Positions 16,755 through 25,358 of a stretch of DNA of 64,000 bases are shown in pieces. The stretch comes from Elusimicrobiota bacterium (lineage in GTDB: Bacteria; Elusimicrobiota; Elusimicrobia; UBA1565; UBA9628): NCBI GenBank assembly GCA_016194705.1, contig JACQAZ010000030.1:97124-161123 (forward strand), in the 5' to 3' direction. Position 1 is the stretch's first letter. Every line of letters begins with the position of its first letter. The position numbers and the translations under genes are program-made. The notes under the pieces were generated by a model that worked only from the letters and a program-made list of their open reading frames with translations, made no database searches and had not been told where the DNA came from.

Positions 16755-17179
16755 GCCTTGGCGCCGCAGCACTTCTTGTACTTCTTGCCCGAGCCGCAGG
16801 TGCAGGGGTCGTTGCGGCCGACGTCGGGGCCCGTTTTCACGAAGGTCTCCACCTTGGCGCCCGGCGGCGGCGGAGCCTCCTTGAACTTGCCCGCGTCGAT
16901 GTCGGCCTTGTTCTTCTCGAGCCAGGCCTTGACGTCGGTCATGCTCTTGAGATTGACCCCGTCTTTCTGCATGTGCGCGGCCAAGGTCTTGAGCTGCTTG
17001 ACAAACGAGGGGTCCTTCCACTTGCGGTAGAACATGGCCATCATGCCCTTGTTCTCGGCGGATTCGGCCAGGCCTTCCTTAACGGCCGCTTGCGCCGCGG
17101 CCTCGTCCTTATTGGGCTCGGGCGCGGGGGACTCGTCTTTCTTCTTGAACGGGTTCCAGAGCGATTGCATCCAGGACAT
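16751..17179 (-). CDS. SEC-C motif (zinc-binding) protein
   Basis: 142 aa. Starts with [11 protein letters not shown], a charged helical middle, a Pro-rich stretch and ends with [20 protein letters not shown], the SEC-C zinc motif (C-x-C ... CC) found at the end of SecA and in many stand-alone proteins. Function unknown. Stop overlaps the TTG start of the MBL gene. Confidence 0.75.
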   Translation of the reverse strand: MSWMQSLWNPFKKKDESPAPEPNKDEAAAQAAVKEGLAESAENKGMMAMFYRKWKDPSFVKQLKTLAAHMQKDGVNLKSMTDVKAWLEKNKADIDAGKFKEAPPPPGAKVETFVKTGPDVGRNDPCTCGSGKKYKKCCGAKA

Positions 17180-17196
17180 GGTCTCTCCTACAGATC

Positions 17197-17286
17197 TGGC
17201 GGAAGGGGGGGGATTCGAACCCCCGAGGGGCGTTAACCCCTAACAGTTTTCGAGACTGTCCGTTTCAACCGCTCACGCACCCTTCC
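17197..17286 (-). tRNA. tRNA-Ser (anticodon CGA)
   Basis: 90 nt with encoded CCA. Acceptor GGAAGGG pairs with its 3' complement; anticodon loop CTCGAAA gives CGA; a long variable arm (TAGGGGTTAACGCCCCT) and T arm GGGGGTTCGAATCCCCC are typical of serine tRNA. Confidence 0.95.
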
Positions 17287-17342
17287 AGGGTCTCCCATTA
17301 TAACAAAAGGCCCCGGGGAGAATCGCCCCCGGGTGAATCTCG

Positions 17343-17348
17343 TATAAT
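17343..17348 (+). promoter_or_regulatory. -10 TATAAT six bases before ATG
   Basis: TATAAT 17343-17348, then AGCGAC and ATG 17355. No obvious -35. Leaderless start predicted. Confidence 0.5.
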
Positions 17349-17354
17349 AGCGAC

Positions 17355-17984
17355 ATGCTGCGCGCGCTGGCGCCCTATCTCGCTTACGCCTACCTGACCT
17401 TCGTCAAATGGACCACGCGCCTGCGCGTGGTGGGTGCGGAGCATCCCCAGCAAATGCGCCGCCAGGGCCGGCATTACATCCTCGCCTTCTGGCACAACCG
17501 CCAGGTCTTTTTCACCACGACGCACCGGCATCAGGGCTTCTCCGTGATGGTGAGCATGAGCCGGGACGGCGGCGTCATCGCCAAGGTCATGAGCCTCTCG
17601 GGTATCCATGCCTCCCGCGGCTCGTCCTCCCGCGGGGGAGCTGCGGGCGTTCGGGAGATGGCCGCGGTCATCGAGCGCGGCGGGGATCTGGCGATCTCCC
17701 CGGACGGTCCCAAAGGGCCCGTTTACGAGGTCAAGCCGGGCGTGCTGTTTCTCGCGCAGAAGCTGTCCATCCCGATCATACCGATCACCAACGCCTTGTC
17801 GCGCAAGATCGTGTTCAAGCGCAGCTGGGACCAGTTCCAGGTTCCGCTGCCGTTCGGTCGGGCCGTGCTGGGCTACGGCGAGCCGATTTGGGTGCGCGAG
17901 GGCGACGACATGGAAGAGGCGGCCCGCAGGGTCAAGGCCGGCATGGACCGCAACACGCAGGAGGCCGAGCGCGCCGTCGCCTGA
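17355..17984 (+). CDS. DUF374 lysophospholipid acyltransferase-like protein
   Basis: 209 aa. LAFWHNRQVFF, VSMSRDGGVIAKV, SSSRGGAAGVREM and SPDGPKGPVYEVKPG are the conserved blocks of DUF374, a family related to LpxL/PlsC acyltransferases and placed in lipid A or envelope lipid synthesis. One N-terminal hydrophobic stretch may anchor it to the inner membrane. Monocistronic, ended by the strong hairpin at 18001. Confidence 0.8.
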   Translation: MLRALAPYLAYAYLTFVKWTTRLRVVGAEHPQQMRRQGRHYILAFWHNRQVFFTTTHRHQGFSVMVSMSRDGGVIAKVMSLSGIHASRGSSSRGGAAGVREMAAVIERGGDLAISPDGPKGPVYEVKPGVLFLAQKLSIPIIPITNALSRKIVFKRSWDQFQVPLPFGRAVLGYGEPIWVREGDDMEEAARRVKAGMDRNTQEAERAVA

Positions 17985-18000
17985 CCTTCGTCCGCAGCGA

Positions 18001-18033
18001 AAAGGCCCCGATGATCCCGACATCGGGGCCTTT
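18001..18033. terminator. Bidirectional intrinsic terminator
   Basis: AAAGGCCCCGATG / CATCGGGGCCTTT, 13 bp perfect, 7-nt loop, with A and T flanks. It lies between convergent genes and can serve both strands. Confidence 0.75.
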
Positions 18034-18054
18034 CGCTTTGCGGCTTTTCAAAAC

Positions 18055-18552
18055 TTAATGCCTTCCGTGTCCCCCGCCGTGCTCCTTGCGCTCCCCGCGG
18101 TGCTCGCGGTGCTCGCCGTGGTGCTCGCGGTGCTCGCCGTGATGCTCTTCGCGCTCGCCGGCCTTCTCCTTGTGCTCGCCGCGCTTCTCCATGGCCTCTC
18201 CGGCCTTCTCGTGGCCGTTGGCCTCCATCTTCTCGCCGCGCTTCTCCATCCGCTCGCCGCGGTCTTCCTTGCGCTCTCCCTGCTTCTCCATGCGCTCGCC
18301 CTGCTTTTCCATCCGATCTCCTTGCTTCTCCATCCGCTCGCCGCGCTTCTCGCGGCGCTCGTCGCGCCTCTTTCGGTTCTCCTCGACGTGCTTCTTGGCG
18401 GTCGGGTTGCCGGGAGTCGCGGGCGAGACGCCGGGGTTGGCGGGCTGGGTGCCCGAGGGGGTCTGGTCGGGCGGATTGCCTTGATTGTCTCCGGCGAAAA
18501 CCGGGACGGCCAAGGCGAGGCTGAAAGCCAAAATACCGAGCTGCTTTGTCAT
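18055..18552 (-). CDS. Secreted heptad-repeat highly charged protein
   Basis: 165 aa from ATG 18552 with Shine-Dalgarno GGAGG 6 nt upstream. Signal peptide (QLGILAFSLALAVPVFAGD), a Pro/Asn/Thr linker, then near-perfect 7-residue repeats of the type GERMEKQ/GDRMEKQ/GEHREHH from about residue 65 to the His-rich end. The pattern predicts a long extended or helical rod; the C-terminal HH/EH runs could bind metal. Function unknown. Confidence 0.7.
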   Translation of the reverse strand: MTKQLGILAFSLALAVPVFAGDNQGNPPDQTPSGTQPANPGVSPATPGNPTAKKHVEENRKRRDERREKRGERMEKQGDRMEKQGERMEKQGERKEDRGERMEKRGEKMEANGHEKAGEAMEKRGEHKEKAGEREEHHGEHREHHGEHREHRGERKEHGGGHGRH

Positions 18553-18617
18553 CGATCCTCCGTTTGGGTGGTGGCGGCTGGACTTCAAGCCTAGTTTATT
18601 TATCCGCAAGCGCCGTG

Positions 18618-19487
18618 TCAATGCGGCTTGCGGCGAAGGAGCAGGTCCATCAACGACGAGAGGACGAGCACCGCGCAGGCCACGCAGACGATGACCGGTC
18701 CGAGCGGCATGTCGCGCGTGTAGGAGATGTAGAAGCCGGCAAACGCGCTCAAACCCCCGCACAAGGACGCGATCAGCGAAAACGAGGTCATGCCGCGCGC
18801 CCAGGGCAGCGCCGCAATGGCGGGGATCACGAGAAAGCCGAAGGTCACCAAGGGGCCCACCGTCATGACGCCCAGCGAGATCGTCACCCCGACGACGAGA
18901 TAGAGCAGCCCGTCCCACACCAGGACGCTGCGGCCCAAGGTCACGGCCATGTCCCGGTCGTAGGACACCAAGGTGAACTCGCGCTGAAACAGGAACATGG
19001 CGAGCGTGATGACCGCGAAGACGTTGAGCATCGAGTGGAAATCGCTCTCCGAGATCGTCACGATCTCCCCTTTGAGCAGGCTCAGCATTTCGGCCTCGCC
19101 GGCGGGGTTGAAGACCATGAACAGGATCGCCAGGCTCGCGGCCACCGCGTAGAGGGCGCCTACGCGCCCCTCCGGAACGCCGCCCTTGTGCTCCATGTAG
19201 GTCAGCAGCATGATCGCGCCGATCGTGAAGACGACCGAGCCGATGATCGCCAGATGCCGCTCTCCGGCCTCTCCTCCCGCGATCAGGTTGAGGCCGAGGC
19301 CCTGGAGCATGAAGGCCGCCGAGATCCCGGCCGCCGAGACCTGCGGCAGGGCCACGCCCCAGAAGACCAGCCTGCGCAGCAGAAAGTAGACGCCGACGAG
19401 CGGCACGACGAAGCCGACGACGAGGCTGCCGTAGAAGGCGTGGTGCAGGAGGAAAGACGGCTCGAAGAGCTTGAGGATCCCGGTCAA
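18618..19487 (-). CDS. znuB: Zinc/manganese ABC transporter permease (ZnuB-like)
   Basis: 289 aa from a TTG overlapping the znuC stop (TTGA). Eight or more hydrophobic segments; family signatures ASFLHHAFYGSL-like N-terminus (FEPSFLLHHAFYGSLVV), FWGVALPQVSAAGISAAFM and PLVTFGFLVIPAIAAL. Inner-membrane pore of the ABC-3 family for Zn2+ or Mn2+. Third gene of a porin-znuA-znuC-znuB operon. Confidence 0.85.
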   Translation of the reverse strand: MTGILKLFEPSFLLHHAFYGSLVVGFVVPLVGVYFLLRRLVFWGVALPQVSAAGISAAFMLQGLGLNLIAGGEAGERHLAIIGSVVFTIGAIMLLTYMEHKGGVPEGRVGALYAVAASLAILFMVFNPAGEAEMLSLLKGEIVTISESDFHSMLNVFAVITLAMFLFQREFTLVSYDRDMAVTLGRSVLVWDGLLYLVVGVTISLGVMTVGPLVTFGFLVIPAIAALPWARGMTSFSLIASLCGGLSAFAGFYISYTRDMPLGPVIVCVACAVLVLSSLMDLLLRRKPH

Positions 19488-20209
19488 AGCTCGGCCTCGA
19501 AGATCTTCATGATCTTGCCCGCGGAGAGCATCTCCGCGGTCGGCCCGGACTCGACCTTGCCGTCGCCGACCCAGGCGACGTGGCTGAAGAGGTCTTTCTC
19601 GCGCTGGATCCGGTGGCTGACCATGAGCACGGTCAGGTCTTTCTGCTCTTTGAGGGTCTCGAAAAGCTTGAGCAGCGCCGATTGGGTCGTCACGTCGATG
19701 CCGGCCAGCGGCTCGTCGAGGACGAGGAGCTCGGGCTCGGCGGCCAAAGCGCGCGCGATCAGTACGCGCTGGCGTTGGCCGCCGGAAAGGTCGCTGTAGC
19801 GCTTGTCGGAAAGCTCCAGCGCCCCGCATTGCTTCAGCGAGCGCCGGATGAGGTCTTTGTGACCGAGGCCGCGAAGGCGCGCCATGAGCTCGAGACCCCG
19901 GTAGGTTCCCATCGCGGCGACCTCGTACGCCGTCAGCGGATAGATCGCGTCGAGCTTCTCTTTCTGAGGGACATATCCGTATCTGGGCTTGCCGAAGTGG
20001 GTGCCGCGCGCGTGGAACTCGCCTTTGAGCGCGGGGATGAGCCCCAGGAGGGTCTTGAGCACGGTGCTCTTGCCGGCGCCGTTGTGGCCGAGTATGCCGA
20101 TGAAGGAGCCGGGGGCGGCCTCGAAGTTCACCCCGTGGAGCACGGCCGTCGAGCCGTAGCCCAAGGACGCGTTCTTGAAGCGCAGCAGCGGTTCCAGCAC
20201 CGTTTTCAT
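19484..20209 (-). CDS. znuC: Zinc/manganese ABC transporter ATP-binding protein (ZnuC-like)
   Basis: 241 aa. Walker A GILGHNGAGKSTVLK, Q-loop YVPQKEKLD, signature LSGGQRQRVLIARALA, Walker B LLVLDEPLAGID, and switch His in VSHRIQ. Energises the ZnuB permease. Starts 10 nt after the znuA stop and overlaps znuB. Confidence 0.9.
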   Translation of the reverse strand: MKTVLEPLLRFKNASLGYGSTAVLHGVNFEAAPGSFIGILGHNGAGKSTVLKTLLGLIPALKGEFHARGTHFGKPRYGYVPQKEKLDAIYPLTAYEVAAMGTYRGLELMARLRGLGHKDLIRRSLKQCGALELSDKRYSDLSGGQRQRVLIARALAAEPELLVLDEPLAGIDVTTQSALLKLFETLKEQKDLTVLMVSHRIQREKDLFSHVAWVGDGKVESGPTAEMLSAGKIMKIFEAEL

Positions 20210-20219
20210 TCTAACAAAG

Positions 20220-21149
20220 TCACGAAGGGTCCTTTCCCGCGGCCTCGAGGAGGTCCTTGAGGTTCTTCTCCGAATATTTGACGAAGGTCTCGGTGCCCGG
20301 CAGGGCGTTGGCCATCGAGCCGATCACCGCGATCTTGGCGCCAGTCTGCTCGGCGAGCCATTGGCACATCTTGGAGTCGTACTGCTGTTCGCGCACGATG
20401 AGCCTGACGCCCTGTTCCTTCATCTCCTTGACGAGCTGCTCGAGATGGGTCGGCGTCGGAGCGACGCCGGGCTTGAGCTCCAAAGTGTCGACGAACTCGA
20501 GCCCCGTGAAGCGGCCGAGGTACGCGACGTCCTTGTGGTACGAGACGGCCTTCATGCCCTTGAGGGGCTTGACCCATCGGCGCCACAGCGCGAGCTTGGC
20601 GTCGAGCTCGGCGAGGTACGCCTTGAGGTTCTTCTCGAAGTCGGCCTTGTGAGCCGGATCGACGCGCGAAAGCCCGGCCGCGATATTCCTGGCGATGATC
20701 GGACCGTCGTCGGGGCCGGCGTTGTAGTGCGGGTTGCCTTGCGGGTGCAGCTCGCCCTCGGCGCGGCTCAAGTTCTCGGGTTTCTCGAGCACGCTGACGC
20801 CCTCCGAGCAGTCGATGCAGCCGGGGCCCACGCATTCCTTGACCGCGTCGGTCCGCATCTTGGGGTTGCGCGCGACGTCGAGAAGGGGAGGCAGGAAGGC
20901 ATGCTCGATGGTGAGCCCCAGGTAGACGACCGCGTCCGCCCGGTTGAGCTTGGTCACGAAGCTTGGGCGGGGCACGACCTGATGGATGTCCTCCGTGCCC
21001 TTGGCCAGGCCTTGGACTTCGACGAGGCTCCCGCCGACGCGGCTTGCGATGTCGACGAGCTCGGGGGTCGTCGCGACGACGCGCAGGGCTGCTTGCGCGT
21101 CGGCGGCCGCCGTGAGAAGAGTCAGGATGATCGAGATCTTGGTTTTCAT
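20220..21149 (-). CDS. znuA: Zinc/manganese ABC transporter substrate-binding protein (ZnuA-like)
   Basis: 309 aa from ATG 21149 (GGAG 7 nt upstream; an earlier in-frame ATG at 21161 lacks this). Signal peptide SIILTLLTAAADAQA. Metal ligands expected of the cluster A-I family: DIHQVVPRPS, NPHYNAGPDD, SYHKDVAYL and REQQYDSK. The His-rich loop of classical ZnuA is absent, and two Cys-x2-Cys-type residues (CVGPGCIDC) occur near residue 105. Binds Zn2+ or Mn2+ in the periplasm. Confidence 0.85.
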   Translation of the reverse strand: MKTKISIILTLLTAAADAQAALRVVATTPELVDIASRVGGSLVEVQGLAKGTEDIHQVVPRPSFVTKLNRADAVVYLGLTIEHAFLPPLLDVARNPKMRTDAVKECVGPGCIDCSEGVSVLEKPENLSRAEGELHPQGNPHYNAGPDDGPIIARNIAAGLSRVDPAHKADFEKNLKAYLAELDAKLALWRRWVKPLKGMKAVSYHKDVAYLGRFTGLEFVDTLELKPGVAPTPTHLEQLVKEMKEQGVRLIVREQQYDSKMCQWLAEQTGAKIAVIGSMANALPGTETFVKYSEKNLKDLLEAAGKDPS

Positions 21150-21162
21150 TATGGTCTCCATA

Positions 21163-22350
21163 TCAGCGGTCTCGGAAGCCGTGGACGTGGTGGCCGAGGA
21201 TCCCGGTCCATTGCAGGCCTATCGTGCGGGTTCGCGGGGTCCCTGCGACGTTGACCAGCGCCTCGGAGTAGGCCAGGCGCAGGCGCTGGAACTCGGTGAC
21301 GTCGTAGGTCAAGAAGGCCGAGTACGTCGAGGTCAGCCGGTGGGCGATGTCCTGGTCCTCCGTGAGGTCGATTATGATGCCGGGGCGCCAATGGAGGCCC
21401 ATTTTGACCTGAACGTAGGAGTAGCCCGCAAACGACTGGACCCGCTGGGTGGACCGGTTGGTGTTTCTGTCGAACCGGCCCTCGTCGTTGTGAAGCACTT
21501 CGGTGCCCCAAATCACGCCTTTATAGATTCCGCCCGAGGTTGGCTGGTAACGGTAGGTGAAATCGAGGCCGCTCAAGGTCCGCCAGGTGTTCTGGTGGAA
21601 CGTCGACGCGATCGGGTTGCCGGTGACCGCCGTGTTCTCCGTTACCGTCCTGAACGGCGTCCAAGCCGTGTCGAGGCCGAGCTCGACGCTGTGATCGTCG
21701 CCGATGTCCTTGTAGGTGCTCGCGCGGGCGAGATAAGTGAACTCGTCGAAAGCGCGCGCGCTCGCGGGGTCCTGGCGGGCGTTGGCGGCCCCCATCTTGT
21801 CGTAGGCGCCGGCGGTCAGGTTGACGAAGAGGTCGCTGGGCAGCAAGTAGGAGACCTCGAGGCCGTCGGCGCGCGTCTCGCCGCCGACGTAGCTGTTGAG
21901 CGAGCTCGGGCGGTCGATGACGGGCAGCTCGTGGTCGTGGAAATGGGCCATGCGTCCGAAAGCGGCGAAGAGGCGCCCCCCGCGCACGGTCAGGTTGTAC
22001 GGCAGAGAGGTCGTCTCGAGCGTGGCCTCCTCCGCGTCCACCGCCGGATTCTGGTTCGAGGCCGTGATCACGGCCCAGCCCTTGAGATAGGGGTCGATGG
22101 GCGCCTCGACGTTGAGCTCGGCCGCTCGGAAGTTGAAGTCGGCCTTGTCGTTGGCGTCGACGAGGCTCATGTCGATCGAGAGGCCGATGGCGGGGTTGAA
22201 CGCGGAGAGCGAGGTCTTGGCGGGAGCCCCTTCGAGCTTATTGAGACGCTCCTCGAGGGCCTTGATGCGCTCCTCTGAAGACGGCTTGGCGTCCTGGGCC
22301 CGCGCGAAGACGGGAGCCAGGCAGAGCGCGAACACTAGGGTGCGGCGCAT
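21163..22350 (-). CDS. Outer-membrane beta-barrel porin-like protein
   Basis: 395 aa. Signal peptide (RTLVFALCLAPVFARAQ), short coiled coil (ERIKALEERLNKLEG, about 28-42), then alternating amphipathic strands to the end (e.g. FTYRYQPTSGGIYKG, SYVQVKMGLHWRPGI, RLRLAYSEALV). Contains HFHDHE near residue 135 and ends GHHVHGFRDR, possible metal sites. Good Shine-Dalgarno GAGGAG. Directly upstream of znuACB, so it likely brings zinc across the outer membrane. Confidence 0.7.
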   Translation of the reverse strand: MRRTLVFALCLAPVFARAQDAKPSSEERIKALEERLNKLEGAPAKTSLSAFNPAIGLSIDMSLVDANDKADFNFRAAELNVEAPIDPYLKGWAVITASNQNPAVDAEEATLETTSLPYNLTVRGGRLFAAFGRMAHFHDHELPVIDRPSSLNSYVGGETRADGLEVSYLLPSDLFVNLTAGAYDKMGAANARQDPASARAFDEFTYLARASTYKDIGDDHSVELGLDTAWTPFRTVTENTAVTGNPIASTFHQNTWRTLSGLDFTYRYQPTSGGIYKGVIWGTEVLHNDEGRFDRNTNRSTQRVQSFAGYSYVQVKMGLHWRPGIIIDLTEDQDIAHRLTSTYSAFLTYDVTEFQRLRLAYSEALVNVAGTPRTRTIGLQWTGILGHHVHGFRDR

Positions 22351-22412
22351 GATTCTCCTCTTTTATATGGTCGACGATATCCCCTGAAGGGATTGCGGCT
22401 GCGGTCTTCGGA

Positions 22413-22685
22413 CTAGGCTGTCGCGGGAGGAGCGCGGGCGGAGGCCGCGACGAGCGAGCGGTCGAAGGCGCCGGCGCTGACGGGGAGAAGGACGCGTTGA
22501 AAATCCGAGGACTGGAAGGCGGAAGGGGCCGCGTTGGGGGCCTGCTGGACGCTCTGGTGCGCCAGCACGCAGACCGCGCACGAGTCGGAACCGGATTCGA
22601 GACTATCTCTGTGGAAATGCGCGGCCTGGACGCCGACGAGGGCGAGGAAGCTGGCCGCGACCGTCCCGAGCAGGAGGCGCTTCAT
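22413..22685 (-). CDS. Small secreted His/Cys protein
   Basis: 90 aa from ATG 22685, preferred over ATG 22706 because the promoter -10 lies between them. Hydrophobic N-terminus RLLLGTVAASFLALVGVQA, followed by HFHRDS and DSCAVCVLAH, a possible metal-binding H-x-H / C-x2-C cluster as in DUF2946-like metal-responsive small proteins. It precedes the zinc-uptake operon on the same strand. Confidence 0.5.
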   Translation of the reverse strand: MKRLLLGTVAASFLALVGVQAAHFHRDSLESGSDSCAVCVLAHQSVQQAPNAAPSAFQSSDFQRVLLPVSAGAFDRSLVAASARAPPATA

Positions 22686-22694
22686 CCAGGGAGG

Positions 22695-22723
22695 AGGATA
22701 CAACATGAACGCGTTTTTTTCAA
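22695..22723 (-). promoter_or_regulatory. Promoter TTGAAA-17-TATCCT nine bases before ATG
   Basis: On the minus strand: -35 TTGAAA (22723-22718), 17-bp spacer, -10 TATCCT (22700-22695), then 9 nt to ATG 22685. Leaves at most 2-3 nt of leader. Confidence 0.5.
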
Positions 22724-22739
22724 GTCCCGGGGAGCGGGG

Positions 22740-24320
22740 CTATCCGCCGCTGGTCGAGCCCAGAGTGTATTCCAGTATGGTCTCTTTGGCCTGGGACGGC
22801 GAGGCGACGAAGGCCGTTCCCGTCGTCAGCCCCCCGTCCAGGAGCACGCGGCGGCCCCACAGCCGCGCCGTCGCGCGGGTTTTGGACTGCAGCTTGAAGG
22901 CCTGCTCCGCCTCGGTGGCCATCCGGGCCTCGGTGATCGTCAAGGTCTTGGTCTCGGCGTTGAAGAACGCCTTAGTGATGATGATGTCGCCCTCGCCATT
23001 GGTGATCTGCTGGCCGGCCAGGCGCTTGAGGCCGCTGTAGAGGCCGGTCGCCTCGTGCGACGAGAAGAGCTTGGCGGCGTCGCCCTGGAGGATGATCAGC
23101 CCTTCCTTGGGCTTGACTCCCGAGAGCAGCTGGCGGAACATGCTGTTGATTTGCTGCTTCGCCGCGTAGACGAACCTTTCGGTCGTGGCTGCCACACGCC
23201 CGCTCTCCACGATCTCATTCATAGCGTTTGTGGCGTGAAAGACGACATCGGCCTTTCCGTTGCGCGCCTCGGCAAGCCACGCCGCCTCCTCGCGGGTCAA
23301 CGGATTGCCGGCGGCGATCCTCTGCTCGAGCGCCGCGATCCGTTCTCCCTGGGCGGCGGTGACTCCCGCGACCTTGCTCTCTCCGGCCGTGAGTCCCCGG
23401 AACGCCGTGGTCGCCCACTTCCCCAAGCTCGAGACGCGCGTGACCTCGACGAGCTTGGCCAGCGTGCCGCCGGACACCCCGCTGAGCACCGAGAGAATGC
23501 CGTTGCCGGCGGTGGCGCCAGCGTCCCTGATCGTCTGACCGCGCGAGACGGCAGGATCGCTCGCGGAGAGCGACAACTCGTGGACGCTCTGTTCGAAGGC
23601 GGGCAGGTTGAACATCTGGAAAAGGGCGCCTCCGGTCGCGACCGTCGCGCGCAGGAACGGGCCGGTATTGCGGTCCTCGCCGATCTCGTCCAAGGAGCGC
23701 TGCGCGTTGGCGATGAGACCGTCCGTGACTGGCTGCGGGAGAGTGGGCACGATCCCGTTGCGCACGGTCTGCGGCCCGGGATTCGGGATGGCGTTGAGCG
23801 CCAGCAGCTGCGGAGTCGTCGGCGCATTCGTGGGCCGAGGGTTGGGCCCGAGGTCCAGCGGGACGATCGTCGGATTGAGCTCGCCGGAGCCCTTCATGAC
23901 CCTGTTGACGCCGGCGACGTTGATCCTCTTGTCTGGAGCGATCAGGTCCGCGTCGGGATTGACGGCCCCGCCTCCAGGCTGCACGGGCGGCGTCCGAGGA
24001 CCGGTCATGTAGCGGACGGTCGCGGAATGGAATTCGGCCGATCCCCGATCCAAACCGAGGCCGCCGGTCACGAGATGGAACCGCTTGAGGTAGTCCGCGG
24101 CCGCGGGCCCGTTCAATAGGCCGCCCTTGAAAGAATCGACGTTTTGCTGGAGGAACGCGACGTCGCCGGCGGAGGCGTCCAGGGAGTCATCGGGCGCGAG
24201 CGGCGTGCCGCACAGGAAGGCCTTCTTGACGCCAGTCAGATCCGCGGGGCAATCCGAGTCGTCGGCCGACCCCGGAGCCGCCACGAGCAGGAAAACAGCC
24301 GCCGCCAGAAGGGTTTTCAT
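22740..24320 (-). CDS. Secreted protein with ART-like (HxTN) C-terminal domain
   Basis: 526 aa. Signal peptide (KTLLAAAVFLLVAAPGSA), long middle region with Pro/Asn-rich stretches, and near residue 362 the pattern VVFHATNAMNEIVESG followed by RVAATTE. H-x-T followed by I-x(3)-G is how the ART-like 'HYD1' toxin fold begins in polymorphic toxins. The remaining catalytic residues cannot be assigned, so activity is uncertain. A similar HGTN...GEIEATT pattern occurs in the gene at 39077. Leader has SD AGAGG; promoter at 24338-24366. Confidence 0.5.
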   Translation of the reverse strand: MKTLLAAAVFLLVAAPGSADDSDCPADLTGVKKAFLCGTPLAPDDSLDASAGDVAFLQQNVDSFKGGLLNGPAAADYLKRFHLVTGGLGLDRGSAEFHSATVRYMTGPRTPPVQPGGGAVNPDADLIAPDKRINVAGVNRVMKGSGELNPTIVPLDLGPNPRPTNAPTTPQLLALNAIPNPGPQTVRNGIVPTLPQPVTDGLIANAQRSLDEIGEDRNTGPFLRATVATGGALFQMFNLPAFEQSVHELSLSASDPAVSRGQTIRDAGATAGNGILSVLSGVSGGTLAKLVEVTRVSSLGKWATTAFRGLTAGESKVAGVTAAQGERIAALEQRIAAGNPLTREEAAWLAEARNGKADVVFHATNAMNEIVESGRVAATTERFVYAAKQQINSMFRQLLSGVKPKEGLIILQGDAAKLFSSHEATGLYSGLKRLAGQQITNGEGDIIITKAFFNAETKTLTITEARMATEAEQAFKLQSKTRATARLWGRRVLLDGGLTTGTAFVASPSQAKETILEYTLGSTSGG

Positions 24321-24337
24321 GGCAGGCCTCTGCTACG

Positions 24338-24366
24338 AGTATAGCCCCCGAACCCTATTTCTTCAA
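24338..24366 (-). promoter_or_regulatory. Promoter TTGAAG-17-TATACT
   Basis: Minus strand: -35 TTGAAG (24366-24361), 17 bp, -10 TATACT (24343-24338), 17 nt to ATG 24320 with AGAGG in between. A normal short leader, in contrast to the leaderless genes. Confidence 0.5.
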
Positions 24367-24392
24367 GGTCTATTCTTTTGGCGGGGCGGCGA

Positions 24393-25277
24393 TCAGGAGG
24401 AGAACGGCGAGGTCTTGGAAGTCTTCGCGGAGCCTTCTTGGTAGCCCATCTTGTCGACGTATTCCTTGAGCTTCTTTTCGTCGCCCTTGGTCCGGTAGAG
24501 GGCCAAGAGCGAGAAGACGTAGTCGGCCGCGCGCGCCACCACGGCGCTGTGACGGCGCTCGGCCAAGTCGTTGAGCTTGATCCACGCGGTGGCGATTTCT
24601 TCCCCGTTGTGGGTGATCGTCTCGAGGTACTCGTACTCGGTCCGGAAGGCGGCGACCTCGCCGGCCTTGACCTCGTCGGGGCTTAGAGTCCCGTCCTGAT
24701 GGTCGTTGGCGTGGCGCGACTCGTGGGCAACGGTGGCGTAGAGCAGGTCCTGTGAGACCAGCATCGCCATGACCTTCATGAAGTCGTTGAGGTCGATGCG
24801 ACCCAGCGCGGAGGATTGGGCGCTGTACTCGTACTCGCCGGCCTTGTTGGCTTCCATCGACTCGAAGCCGAGCTTGCCCATGCCGAACATCCCGTTGGCG
24901 CGCTCCTGGGCCTTGGTCACCTCGGGCGGCGGGACGGACTTGGAGCGGCTTAGGGCCCTGTCGCCGGCGCTCAGTATCCCCTGCACGCTGGCCGGCTTGG
25001 CCTCGGGGGTCTCGCTCTCGTGCCAATTGTATTTCTTGAAGCGTATGCCGACCGCGGCCGAGGGAATCCCGATGTTGGAAAATCCGTAGGTCCGGTTCTC
25101 GATGGCCTCGTTGGAGATCGTCTTGTTGTTGATCGTGTCGCGCAGGTCGTCGGCCGCCTGGCCGACGTCGTTGACGCGGGCGGACAGCGTGCCGGAGACC
25201 TCGTCGAAGGCGCGGCCAGCGGGAACCACGGCCAGGGTCAGGAGCAGGCTTCCCAGGAACGCCTTCATCTTCGCCAT
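24393..25277 (-). CDS. Secreted putative metallopeptidase (HESRH motif)
   Basis: 294 aa from ATG 25277, chosen because TACAAT ends 7 nt upstream. Signal peptide KAFLGSLLLTLAVVPAGRA. Near residue 185 the sequence LLYATVAHESRHANDH contains HExxH, the zinc-binding motif of metallopeptidases, followed by a helical region with Glu residues (SPDEVKAGEVAAFRTE). The family is not recognised. A similar arrangement (AHEFQH) is in the secreted gene at 45170. Confidence 0.55.
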   Translation of the reverse strand: MAKMKAFLGSLLLTLAVVPAGRAFDEVSGTLSARVNDVGQAADDLRDTINNKTISNEAIENRTYGFSNIGIPSAAVGIRFKKYNWHESETPEAKPASVQGILSAGDRALSRSKSVPPPEVTKAQERANGMFGMGKLGFESMEANKAGEYEYSAQSSALGRIDLNDFMKVMAMLVSQDLLYATVAHESRHANDHQDGTLSPDEVKAGEVAAFRTEYEYLETITHNGEEIATAWIKLNDLAERRHSAVVARAADYVFSLLALYRTKGDEKKLKEYVDKMGYQEGSAKTSKTSPFSS

Positions 25278-25284
25278 CACAGTC

Positions 25285-25290
25285 ATTGTA
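25285..25290 (-). promoter_or_regulatory. -10 TACAAT seven bases before ATG
   Basis: Minus strand TACAAT (25290-25285), 7 nt, ATG 25277. No clear -35. Leaderless start predicted. Confidence 0.4.
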
Positions 25291-25358
25291 TAAGGAATTC
25301 GGAGGGCCGCCATGGGACCCTGGGCCTACGCGGATATAGGCCTAAAGACCTACCTTCC

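Noticed and set aside
18055..18552. CRISPR-like short regular DNA repeats
   Set aside because: The 21-bp periodicity is the coding of 7-residue protein repeats; there are no unique spacers.
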